NCBI GenBank assembly: GCA_947626675.1
Contig: CANQTC010000001.1
Coordinates: 62,001-126,000 of the forward strand
Direction of reading: 5' to 3'
Origin: an uncultured Coprococcus sp.
GTDB lineage: Bacteria > Bacillota > Clostridia > Lachnospirales > Lachnospiraceae
DNA length: 64,000 nt
This document shows positions 36,994-44,975 of this stretch, piece after piece. The first letter of the stretch is position 1. Each line of letters opens with the position of its first letter. The notes below the pieces were generated by a model. That model did no database searches. It saw only the letters and a program-made list of their open reading frames with translations, and was not told where the DNA came from. The translations under genes were made by a program, and so were the position numbers.

Positions 36994-37680
36994 TTATCCT
37001 CTGAACCGATATCCCGCACCCCAGACCGTTTCAATATATTGTGGATTTGCCGGATTTTTTTCTAATTTTTCACGCAGACGATTGATGTGTACGGCAACAG
37101 TAGCATTATCGCCTATAGCATCCATCCCCCATACGTTTTCATAGAGCGTTTCCCGGTCGAAAACCATGTCCGCATTTAGCATCATAAAAAGCAGCAGTTC
37201 ATACTCTTTGTTTTTTAGTTCAACTTCTCTGTCCTCTACAAACACACGATGTGTTCCCGTATTCAGACGAATCATGCCTAACATAATTTCGGACGGTGCT
37301 TTTTTTGTACCGGATAGCCGTTCATACTGTGCAAGATTGGCTTTGATGCGGGCTACCAATACACTTGGAGAAAAAGGTTTTTCAATGTAATCATCTGCGC
37401 CTAATCCCAGCCCGCGTATTTTGTCTATATCCTCCTGCTTTGCCGTAACCATAAGAATTGGAATATCGATTTTCTCACGCAGCTTGCAGCACACGGTAAA
37501 ACCGTCCATTTCGGGAAGCATCAAATCAAGCAGAATCAAATCAAATTCACCGCTTAGTCCCCGGTTCAGCCCCCGAATACCATCAGATGCAATTTCTACT
37601 GAAAATTGCTCAAGCGCCAGATAATCCCGTTCAATATTGGCAATCGCCACATCATCTTCAACAATCAATATTTTTTTCAT
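36994..37680 (-). CDS. OmpR/PhoB-family response regulator
   Basis: 228 residues: receiver domain with acidic pocket Asp9-Asp10 and phosphorylation site Asp52 (LLDLMLPEMDG), then a winged-helix DNA-binding domain (NKEYELLLFMMLN ... VHINRLREKL ... VWGAGYRF). Overlaps the kinase gene by 23 bases and is transcribed after it. Direct repeats of GTTTAA spaced 11 or 22 bases upstream of this operon and of the two neighbouring transcripts are its likely binding sites. Confidence 0.94.
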   Translation of the reverse strand: MKKILIVEDDVAIANIERDYLALEQFSVEIASDGIRGLNRGLSGEFDLILLDLMLPEMDGFTVCCKLREKIDIPILMVTAKQEDIDKIRGLGLGADDYIEKPFSPSVLVARIKANLAQYERLSGTKKAPSEIMLGMIRLNTGTHRVFVEDREVELKNKEYELLLFMMLNADMVFDRETLYENVWGMDAIGDNATVAVHINRLREKLEKNPANPQYIETVWGAGYRFRG

Positions 37681-39106
37681 CTATTATCACCTCGTTGGGA
37701 AAGTCAATTTGTATTGTAAGTCCGCCCTCTTCGTTATTTTCTGCCATTATTGTTCCGCCCATTCGTTGAACTGCATTTGCTACAATGGCAAGCCCAAGTC
37801 CACTTCCCGAACCGGGATTCTGTCTTGACGGGTCGCTTCGATAGAACACTTCAAACAAGTGTGACAAAGCCTCAGGCGGCACACCCGGTCCATCGTCAAA
37901 AAATGAAAGCCGACAGCCGTTTTCCTTTTTACACAGGGTAATATAAGCCTTTCCAATCTCTTTGTTTTTATATTTTAAACTATTTTCTAAAATATTTGTG
38001 ATTATACGTTGTATCTGCATCGAATCAGCTATCAGCGTAATTGGAGAAAGAGTTGTATCTATTTTTAGTCCTTTCTGTGCATATTCTTCTTGCAATGATG
38101 CAATAGTGGCACTGATAATTTCATCAAGCCTGATGGGTTGCGGATTTTCCGGATACTCACCAAGCTCCATTTTTGAAAAGAGAAACAGTTGTGATACAAT
38201 ATGTGCAAGGTCTTCTGCTTTTGTTTTGACAGTTTTTAAATATTGGCGCTGTGATTCCGGCGTTTTCGCTACACCGTCAAGCAGTCCCTCCACATAAGCC
38301 TGAATCGAAGTAAGAGGAGAACGGATATCATGTGAAATCCCTGCAATCAGTTCTTTGCGACTTTTCTCCTGTTGTTGTATTTTCTGCACTGAATCTTTCA
38401 ATCTGACCGCCATTTCATTAAAATCCTCGCAAATGGGTTGAAATTCATCCCGCTGGTCATAGACAATGCGGAAATCAAGATTGCCGTCCCGCAGTTCATG
38501 AACGCCATCAGACAAAATATCCAAAGGTTCTTCAATTCGTCTAAGAATAAATCTTGTCAGAAAACGATTCGTCAGCAGAATTGATAGAAAAATCGTAAAG
38601 GCAATCAAGATAACAGCAATTGCTGCTATCATTTTCAGGTCCTCATAAGAGCGTATATGATTATATCCGCCGGATAAATAAAGAATATACACCATTCCGT
38701 GTACCTTAATTTCGCTTCTGTTCAGTACTCTTCCGTTCTGTGTAACAGTAGCCCTGTTCCCCAGGCTGTCTGCCGCCGCATAAAGTGCATTATCATCTGC
38801 GGTCTGAGTTCCATAGGAATATATAATTTCCTTGCCGGAACAGATTTTAATTGCCATCCCATTGCTATCAACCAAAGGCTCAAGGGATGAAAAATCAGAT
38901 TCTTTCTTAATGGCATCTTCTACCTTTTCGGATGCCAGTGTACACACCATTTCAAATTCTTCCTGGTCATGAATTTCGATTCCAAATCCATTGATAAATG
39001 CAAGCCAAATAAAGCCGATGCAAAGTATACCAACGAAAGCGGCTGCCATCACCGGAACTAAAATCATGAAAATATTGGACCAGAATAATCTCTTTTTTAT
39101 TGTCAT
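37658..39106 (-). CDS. Sensor histidine kinase
   Basis: 482 residues: membrane segment at about 14-38, an extracytoplasmic region of about 115 residues, second segment at 158-180, HAMP linker, HisKA with His259 (AGISHDIRSPLTS), and an ATPase domain with N-box NILENSLKYK, DDGPGVPP and GSGSGLGLAIV. Placed before its regulator, the reverse of the commoner order. The ligand is unknown; neighbours point to cell-envelope stress. Confidence 0.93.
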   Translation of the reverse strand: MTIKKRLFWSNIFMILVPVMAAAFVGILCIGFIWLAFINGFGIEIHDQEEFEMVCTLASEKVEDAIKKESDFSSLEPLVDSNGMAIKICSGKEIIYSYGTQTADDNALYAAADSLGNRATVTQNGRVLNRSEIKVHGMVYILYLSGGYNHIRSYEDLKMIAAIAVILIAFTIFLSILLTNRFLTRFILRRIEEPLDILSDGVHELRDGNLDFRIVYDQRDEFQPICEDFNEMAVRLKDSVQKIQQQEKSRKELIAGISHDIRSPLTSIQAYVEGLLDGVAKTPESQRQYLKTVKTKAEDLAHIVSQLFLFSKMELGEYPENPQPIRLDEIISATIASLQEEYAQKGLKIDTTLSPITLIADSMQIQRIITNILENSLKYKNKEIGKAYITLCKKENGCRLSFFDDGPGVPPEALSHLFEVFYRSDPSRQNPGSGSGLGLAIVANAVQRMGGTIMAENNEEGGLTIQIDFPNEVIIDEKNIDC

Positions 39107-39135
39107 GCCACTTGCCGCCTTTCTGCCTGGGAATA

Positions 39136-39233
39136 TGTGAACACTAAACTCGCCTTCTGCTCGCTAAGGTTTCAGGTATATGTTCTCACTAAATTCATAC
39201 TTCGCTCTGGCTCGTATTCATTAAGTGTTCACA
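39136..39233. repeat. 98-base element with 10-bp inverted ends
   Basis: TGTGAACACT (39136-39145) and AGTGTTCACA (39224-39233) are perfect inverted ends. Inside, two related halves (ACTAAACTCGCCTTCTGCTCG and ACTAAATTCATACTTCGCTC) repeat. It may be a miniature mobile or repeated palindromic element that landed in the kinase leader, or a regulatory hairpin. Confidence 0.5.
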
Positions 39234-39336
39234 TTATACCATATAATTAACAGGAATATATAAACTACAGTTAAACTGTTTTGATTTTCCGTTGTGCATA
39301 TTTGTCTGATATATATTATAAATCTAAATTGTTACA

Positions 39337-39380
39337 TTAAAAAAGACCTCAGTATTATTTCTAAAACTGAGGTCTTAAAA
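39337..39380 (-). terminator. Terminator of the alcohol dehydrogenase gene
   Basis: AAGACCTCAGT (39343-39353) pairs with ACTGAGGTCTT (39366-39376); T run on the minus strand. Confidence 0.88.
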
Positions 39381-39446
39381 ATTGTATTTTTTCCTGTTTC
39401 CAGATTTTTTTCAGCCGTTCGATATACTTCCTAAATAAACAGCCAA

Positions 39447-40610
39447 TTACAGAGACGCTTTCAGAATATCCAGAATATCCTGTTCTGAAAGCGGCACATA
39501 GGCACTTTCCAGTCCCTCGTTCACAGCGATATGATGTGCCATTTCGGAAAGCCTGCTCTCATCAATCCCCACATCCTTTAAATGCATTGGGATTCCGATG
39601 GATTCAAAGAAATGGTAGGTTTCCTCGATTGCTTTCTCTGCAATTTCGTACGGTTCAAAGCTGCTGTCAATTCCGAACACATTCACACCGTACTTCACGA
39701 ACCGCTCCAATGTCCTGTCGCTTAAAATATGCTTCATCCATCTCGGTGTGAGGATGGCAAGCCCCTCGCCGTGGGTAATGTCGTAATAGGCGCTTAGCGC
39801 GTGTTCCATACCGTGACATGGCCAACCGGAAGCACTGTTTCCAAGTGCATAGATGCCATTACAGCCATAAGTACAGGCCTGCATCATTTCCGCTCTTGCG
39901 GTATAATCCTCCGGATTTTCCAGACACTTTTTGGCGTTGACCATCAGACTTTTCAGCCCTGCCTCACAGAATCCGTCATTTAAGAGCGTGGTGTCTTCTG
40001 TAAAATACTGCTCCATAATATGATTCATGGCATCCGCACAGCCCGCCGCTGTCTGTTTTTTCGATACCGTAAAGGTATAAACAGGGTCGAGAATGGAGCA
40101 GACAGGAAACAACAACGAATCCACATAGCCAATCTTATCGTTTGTCTCGGTACGGGAGATGACGCCGCCGCAGTCGTATTCACTACCGGTAGCCGCCAGC
40201 GTCAGAATGTCCACGATAGGAAGCGCAGCTTTTGCCTTAACCTTATAAGAAATCAAATCCCAGGGCTCGCCTTCATACGTTGCTCCGGCGGCAATCGCCT
40301 TGGAGCAGTCCAGCACGCTGCCCCCGCCTACGGAAAGAATTACATCAATCTTCTTCTCCTTGCAGATGCGGACACCGTCTAAAACACTTGGGTCGTACTT
40401 CGGATTCGGCTGAATGTCCGACAACTCATAAATTTCATAATTCGCCAGCAGTTCCTTTACCTTATCGTAAAGTCCCAGCTTCTTGATACTCCCGCTTCCG
40501 TAAGTCATCAGAACTTTTTTACCGAGCGGTTTCATCACATCCGGCAGGCTGGAAATAACGTCCTTGCCAAAAATCAGCCTGGTAGGTGTCTGATAATCAA
40601 AATTTTGCAT
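39447..40610 (-). CDS. Iron-containing alcohol dehydrogenase (BdhA/YqhD-like)
   Basis: 387 residues from MQNFDYQTPTRLIFGKD; AAGGAGG precedes the ATG at 40610, whereas the longer frame to 40649 crosses that site. NAD(P) binding GGGSVLDCSKAIAA, metal ligands in CADAMNHIMEQYF, and CHGMEHALSAYYDITHGEGLAI. These enzymes reduce aldehydes to alcohols with NADPH. It lies downstream of the MerR-aldo/keto reductase gene, suggesting a joint role in aldehyde or carbonyl detoxification. Confidence 0.92.
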   Translation of the reverse strand: MQNFDYQTPTRLIFGKDVISSLPDVMKPLGKKVLMTYGSGSIKKLGLYDKVKELLANYEIYELSDIQPNPKYDPSVLDGVRICKEKKIDVILSVGGGSVLDCSKAIAAGATYEGEPWDLISYKVKAKAALPIVDILTLAATGSEYDCGGVISRTETNDKIGYVDSLLFPVCSILDPVYTFTVSKKQTAAGCADAMNHIMEQYFTEDTTLLNDGFCEAGLKSLMVNAKKCLENPEDYTARAEMMQACTYGCNGIYALGNSASGWPCHGMEHALSAYYDITHGEGLAILTPRWMKHILSDRTLERFVKYGVNVFGIDSSFEPYEIAEKAIEETYHFFESIGIPMHLKDVGIDESRLSEMAHHIAVNEGLESAYVPLSEQDILDILKASL

Positions 40611-40685
40611 ATAATTGTCCTCCTTGTCATTGATATCCCGCCGGTTCAAACCGGAACCGACTATACCCCTGCAAATATTTCATGT

Positions 40686-41927
40686 TTATTTTGTCTCATA
40701 TTCCGGATGCCATGCGGCAAATCCTTTCAGTTGTTCGTCAGTGCGGTGATAATAGCGCACACCCTTATTCAGCTTCGCAATCTCCGCCATTTCTTCAGCG
40801 GTGAGTGTAAAATCGAGAATATTCAGATTATCGCGGATATGCTCTACATTCTTGCTGCCCGGAATGACCGCAAAGCCCATCTGTGTATGCCAACGGAGAA
40901 TCACCTGTGCGCTGCTTTTGCCATACTTTTCACCCAGCTTCACAAAAACCGGCTCCTCAATCAGCGATTTGTCACCATGTCCCAGCGGGTACCAGCTCAT
41001 CAGCTTAATATCATACTTATCCAGCGTCGCACGAAGTTCATCCTGTGCAAAATACGGATGTGCCTCTACCTGAATAAACTGCGGTACAATCTCCCACTTC
41101 GTTTCCAGCTCTGCGATATATTCGCCCTCAAAGTTGGAAATGCCGATAGATTTTGCCTTACCATCCTTATATGCCTTTTCCAGCAGACGATAGCCTGCCA
41201 GCCAGTTTCCTGCGGGCTGATGAATATAAAGCAGGTCAACATAGTTTGTGCCGAGACGCTCCAGTGTTTCATTTACAGCGTTTTCATTTTCATAATCACA
41301 CGGCCAGAGCTTCGTGGAAAGAAAAAGCTCTTCCCTGGCAATGCCGCTTGCCGATATTGCCCGTCCTACTGCCCGCTCATTGCAGTAAGCCGCAGCCGTA
41401 TCAATACAGGAGTAACCCATTTTCAAAGCCTCCCTGACGCTGTTTTCAGCCTCGGCAGGGTTTAACATAAATGTACCGATTCCGATAACCGGACATTTTT
41501 TCCCATTGTTCAGTGTGATAAATTCCATTTGAAAATCTCTCCTTTCCTTTGGCGCATCCCATGTCAGGATGCCTGTTTTCATTGCTTCTTCATACCGGGA
41601 AATCTTGTAATTTAATTTGTCCATGGTTTCCTGATATTTCTTCAATCCTGCAGCAATCTCCTCCCTTGCCTCCATCAACAAAGCCCGCCTTGCAGGAATC
41701 GTACTGTCTCCCTCCTGAAACAGACGTACATATTCCGCCAGCATTTCTACGGAAAGCCCGGCGCTGCGCATACAAATGGCGTTTTCCACCCAGCCGATAT
41801 CCTGAGCGGTATAGCAGCGGATGCCCCCTTTTGTGCGGGTTACGGGCGGAACTACGCCGACTTTCTCATAATACCTGAGCGTATCCGCAGTAATTCCATA
41901 TTTTTCACATACTTCCTTAATCGTCAT
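40686..41927 (-). CDS. MerR regulator fused to an aldo/keto reductase
   Basis: One uninterrupted frame of 413 residues. Residues 1-130 are a MerR regulator (MTIKEVCEKYGITADTLRYYEKVGV, then a coiled coil); residues 134-413 are a full aldo/keto reductase (GIGTFMLNP, DTAAAYCNE with the catalytic Tyr, STKLW, GISNFE, PGSKNVEHIRDN). Start 41927 has GGAGG; the longer frame to 41954 adds nine residues without support. The reductase Met at 41528 has its own GGAGAG, so a free reductase could also be made. The promoter has the 19-base spacer typical of MerR control. Confidence 0.9.
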   Translation of the reverse strand: MTIKEVCEKYGITADTLRYYEKVGVVPPVTRTKGGIRCYTAQDIGWVENAICMRSAGLSVEMLAEYVRLFQEGDSTIPARRALLMEAREEIAAGLKKYQETMDKLNYKISRYEEAMKTGILTWDAPKERRDFQMEFITLNNGKKCPVIGIGTFMLNPAEAENSVREALKMGYSCIDTAAAYCNERAVGRAISASGIAREELFLSTKLWPCDYENENAVNETLERLGTNYVDLLYIHQPAGNWLAGYRLLEKAYKDGKAKSIGISNFEGEYIAELETKWEIVPQFIQVEAHPYFAQDELRATLDKYDIKLMSWYPLGHGDKSLIEEPVFVKLGEKYGKSSAQVILRWHTQMGFAVIPGSKNVEHIRDNLNILDFTLTAEEMAEIAKLNKGVRYYHRTDEQLKGFAAWHPEYETK

Positions 41928-41965
41928 TTGTATCCTCCGTTTCAACAGTTCCAATAGCTGTATAA

Positions 41966-41996
41966 ATTATACAATTTGGAGTTGGCTCTAAGTCAA
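41966..41996 (-). promoter_or_regulatory. MerR-type promoter with 19-base spacer
   Basis: On the minus strand TTGACT (41996-41991) and TATAAT (41971-41966) are separated by 19 bases, holding the dyad TTAGAGCCAACTCCAA. Overlong spacers with a central dyad are the hallmark of MerR-activated promoters. Confidence 0.82.
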
Positions 41997-42029
41997 TAGT
42001 TATTTTATAAAAAATTTGTAAAATAATTT

Positions 42030-42896
42030 TTAAAGGGAGAATAACACATTCCTTATATCGCCCTGAATACAAATAGACCTTTTACATATCTCGGATGGGG
42101 CGAATGCTTCACCATAATTGATGCTGACATAATAAGCATCCGGATTATCATAAACCATCTGCCAAAACGGATATTTAATAATCCCCGGGGTATTCATACC
42201 AACGCCAAGTTCCAGAAACAAAACGTTAAGACTTTTATGTCTGTGGATAAAATCGGCATATCTTTCACTTGCCTGATACCAGCCTTTATCTTGAACAAAG
42301 GTGCTATCCGCTCTTAAATTCATTGTCATTGTTTTTCCGCATACAGGACAATGAGGAATTAACCCGGTTGGTATTTTCATATCTGCCTGCTGTGTAACCA
42401 TATCACGAATAACTTCTTCATTATCATAGGTAGTGTTGTGACAAGGTTCGCTGCATTGAAATAATCCGTAATCCCCCTGCGTGTAAAATAACCTGTGTTT
42501 ATCGAATCCCGCTTTTTGAAATTGATGGTCTACATTTGTTGTCAGTACAAAGTAATCTTTGTCTTTCACAAGTTCAAACAATCTTTGATATGTTCCGTTA
42601 TCACTATCCATATAGCGGTTGATAAAGACATATCTTGACCAATACGCCCAGTGCTCTTCCATGCTTTCAAAAGAATAAAATCCACCGGAATACATATCTC
42701 TGAAACCGTATTTTTTGATAAAGTCAGAGAAGTTATCTTCAAATCTTTGTCCTGTATATGTGAAGCCTGCTGAGGTGGACAGGCCTGCTCCTGCTCCTAT
42801 GATAACCGCATCTGCTTTCTGCAAAAGTCCTTTTAATTGTTGTACCTTATCCAAGTAATCTTTTGTAGATGTCGTAGTCTTCCTGTTTGAAAACAT
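42030..42896 (-). CDS. SirTM-class sirtuin (macrodomain-linked)
   Basis: 288 residues with the NAD motif GAGAGLSTSAGF, TTNVDHQFQKAGF and, where deacylases have a catalytic His, TQGDYG with Gln, the feature of class M sirtuins that act as protein ADP-ribosyltransferases. Zinc Cys pairs are QCSEPC and CPVCG. It overlaps the macrodomain gene by 50 bases. In staphylococci and streptococci the pair works on a lipoylated GcvH-like protein, but no gcvH-L or lplA2 gene is seen here. Confidence 0.88.
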   Translation of the reverse strand: MFSNRKTTTSTKDYLDKVQQLKGLLQKADAVIIGAGAGLSTSAGFTYTGQRFEDNFSDFIKKYGFRDMYSGGFYSFESMEEHWAYWSRYVFINRYMDSDNGTYQRLFELVKDKDYFVLTTNVDHQFQKAGFDKHRLFYTQGDYGLFQCSEPCHNTTYDNEEVIRDMVTQQADMKIPTGLIPHCPVCGKTMTMNLRADSTFVQDKGWYQASERYADFIHRHKSLNVLFLELGVGMNTPGIIKYPFWQMVYDNPDAYYVSINYGEAFAPSEICKRSICIQGDIRNVLFSL

Positions 42897-43626
42897 TAAA
42901 TATCACCCTTTCAATTCTTTCGTCTGTCTGCAAAAAATCAGCAACTGTTTGTACTGCAATTTCAGCCGCTTTTTTCTGCGGAAAATGAAATTCACCTGTG
43001 GAAATGCAACAGAAAGCGATGCTTTTTAGTCCATTGTCGGCGGCAAGCTCCATACATGACCGATAGCAGTCCGCAAGCTGTCTGCAATGATTTTTTGTAA
43101 GCAGTCCATGTACAATTGGTCCGACTGTATGTAGCACATAGCGGCATGGAAGATTGAATGCAGGCGTAATTTTGGCTTTTCCTGTCGGTTCGTCATATCC
43201 CTGCTCTGTCATCATTTTATCACAAGCTAAGCGCAACTGAATACCGCTGACGCTGTGAATGATATTATCCACACAGGAATGGCAAGGTACAAAACATCCC
43301 CTTAAAGCACTGTTAGCTGCGTTGACAATCGCATCTATTTTTAATGTGGTAATATCACCACGCCAAAGAACAAGGTGGTTATTGATGGGCGATGCGGATA
43401 AAGTATCACTATCAGTAATTCCTTTTTTTCTGACTTCCTCACTGAGATATTCATCTTGTATCTTGAGAAACTCGCTCCCAACCGGGCGAGGAGAACGAAT
43501 ATTCATAAGACTTCTAAGAAGCCGCTTCTGTTCCTCGGTGTTTTCCGGAATTTCCATATCCCTATATTGCGGCATTTCTGATAAAAGCGCTTTAATCAGA
43601 TATCGTCTTTTTTCAGTATGTGTCAT
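42847..43626 (-). CDS. Zinc-containing macrodomain ADP-ribosyl hydrolase
   Basis: 259 residues. After an N-terminal helical part comes a macrodomain: GDITTLKIDAIVNAANSAL, the zinc motif CFVPCHSCVDNIIHS, and CISTGEFHFPQKKAAEIA. These bacterial zinc macrodomains remove ADP-ribose placed by the partner SirTM. AAAGGAGG precedes the ATG. Encoded first in the two-gene unit. Confidence 0.9.
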   Translation of the reverse strand: MTHTEKRRYLIKALLSEMPQYRDMEIPENTEEQKRLLRSLMNIRSPRPVGSEFLKIQDEYLSEEVRKKGITDSDTLSASPINNHLVLWRGDITTLKIDAIVNAANSALRGCFVPCHSCVDNIIHSVSGIQLRLACDKMMTEQGYDEPTGKAKITPAFNLPCRYVLHTVGPIVHGLLTKNHCRQLADCYRSCMELAADNGLKSIAFCCISTGEFHFPQKKAAEIAVQTVADFLQTDERIERVIFNVFKQEDYDIYKRLLG

Positions 43627-43702
43627 GGTTCAATCCTCCTTTATTTCAAAAATCTTCCAAGCGATTGATATTCAGAAAAGTTTTTCACTTGGGTTCATTT
43701 CT

Positions 43703-44314
43703 TTATCTTCTTTCAATGGCTTTTACCGGGCAATTCTCATAGCAGTTTCCACAGTGCAAACAGTTATTCTGCCTGATGATATAAGGTGTTCCCTCATCAA
43801 TACATCTCTGAGGACAATTCTTCTTACATATTTCGCAGCTTATACAGCTATCTGTTATTCGATATCCCTTTTCCTTAATCGTGACATCACCAAGCGTATA
43901 AGTTTCTCTAAATATCGGATTAACGCCAAGATTAAAATATTCGATTTCGGCATTGTCAATACAAAAGATAATTCCAATGTTTCTGGTATCTCCCGGATAT
44001 ACATTGGCAAGATAAGGTTGTTCCTCAAAAATTTTATCCCGCCATTTTATCTGTTCATTCTCTGCCACTACATATGCCTTTCCGGATAAACGAATCATTT
44101 CCTTATATTTTGTATAACAAAGAATCTGAACACTTCCATCTTCCATCAGTTCTTTACAAAAGTTCTTCCCTCTTGCCGTAAAAAAATATAATGCATCCGG
44201 CTCATAATGAATGGCACTGATATTTCTGATTTGAGGGGCGCCATCGCTGTCTACTGTTGCAAATGCAAGCACTTCGACCAATTTCATTTTTTTAAAACAT
44301 GTTGCTAAATCCAT
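43703..44314 (-). CDS. Pyridoxamine-oxidase-like flavin protein with ferredoxin domain
   Basis: 203 residues: N-terminal split-barrel flavin-binding fold (VEVLAFATVDSDGAPQIRNIS) and a C-terminal 2[4Fe-4S] ferredoxin domain (CISCEICKKNCPQ and CLHCGNCYENCPVKA). A likely electron-transfer oxidoreductase. It lies 11 bases after the nitroreductase gene and is surely co-transcribed with it. Substrate unknown. Confidence 0.85.
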   Translation of the reverse strand: MDLATCFKKMKLVEVLAFATVDSDGAPQIRNISAIHYEPDALYFFTARGKNFCKELMEDGSVQILCYTKYKEMIRLSGKAYVVAENEQIKWRDKIFEEQPYLANVYPGDTRNIGIIFCIDNAEIEYFNLGVNPIFRETYTLGDVTIKEKGYRITDSCISCEICKKNCPQRCIDEGTPYIIRQNNCLHCGNCYENCPVKAIERR

Positions 44315-44325
44315 CTGACCACCGC

Positions 44326-44895
44326 CTATTCTACAATCTGAATCCTGCCCATTCTTCTTGGCTTACTTACTGGTTCTTCACCATCAATATAGCCTAAGAT
44401 TACAAAACATTGGCATACATAATTATCAGGAACTTTCCATTTTTTCATAAAAGCTCTGCCTTCCTCGGAATCAAAGGTTTCCTCACCTCTTGAAACAATA
44501 CATGATGCAATCCCAAGCTCAGTCGCCTGCAAAAGCATATTTTCTGCTATGCAGAAAGCATCAGCAGTCCGAAACATAAAATTACCCTGTGAAAAAATAG
44601 CAACAACCGTAGGTGCATCATAAAATCCATTTTTAATTGTTGCATCATCTATCGTGCTTGGCTGCTCTTTCGAAACAAAAGAGCCTGCCAAACGGCTTCG
44701 GTCAAAATTAGCCATATTCATCTTTCCGATTTGGGTTGCCAACGCTTTATCATGAATTGCAACCATCATGCTTCTCTGACCACCACCTGCATTAGGCGCA
44801 AAGTTGCCGGCTTCAAGAATTTGTTCCAGGTCTTTTCGGCTAATCTGCCTGTCCGTATACTTTCTGATAGAATGTCTGCTTTTAATAATGTCCAT
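44326..44895 (-). CDS. Nitroreductase-family flavoprotein
   Basis: About 189 residues, FMN-binding: MDIIKSRHSIRKYTDRQI start, NFAPNAGGGQRSMMV, and DAFCIAENMLLQATELGIASC. Start uncertain: ATG at 44895 or the adjacent TTG at 44898; GGAGG is 14-17 bases away. It could pass electrons to or from the ferredoxin-flavin protein encoded next. It lies 80 bases after the radical SAM gene, so it may belong to the peptide-modification unit. Confidence 0.85.
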   Translation of the reverse strand: MDIIKSRHSIRKYTDRQISRKDLEQILEAGNFAPNAGGGQRSMMVAIHDKALATQIGKMNMANFDRSRLAGSFVSKEQPSTIDDATIKNGFYDAPTVVAIFSQGNFMFRTADAFCIAENMLLQATELGIASCIVSRGEETFDSEEGRAFMKKWKVPDNYVCQCFVILGYIDGEEPVSKPRRMGRIQIVE

Positions 44896-44975
44896 CAATG
44901 CTATAACCGCATCCTCCCTTATTAATACTTTTTCAATCTATCACACATACATTTTTTTCATCCATTCATCAACAT

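Larger units (their letters stand above)
39107..39446. other. Intergenic region with kinase promoter and palindromic leader
   Basis: No gene. On the minus strand a TATAAT (39238-39233) is preceded by AGTTTAACTGTAGTTTAT, two repeats 11 bases apart (about 39277-39260), resembling the binding repeats in front of the neighbouring genes. The leader downstream of the -10 carries the inverted repeat listed separately. The other side holds the terminator of the alcohol dehydrogenase gene. Confidence 0.6.

Noticed and set aside
40605..41465. Plus-strand 286-codon open frame
   Set aside because: Lies antisense to the dehydrogenase and aldo/keto reductase genes, with Cys/His/Phe-rich composition typical of a shadow frame.
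43259..44089. Plus-strand 276-codon open frame
   Set aside because: Antisense to the macrodomain and flavin protein genes; no ribosome binding site and no recognisable motif.
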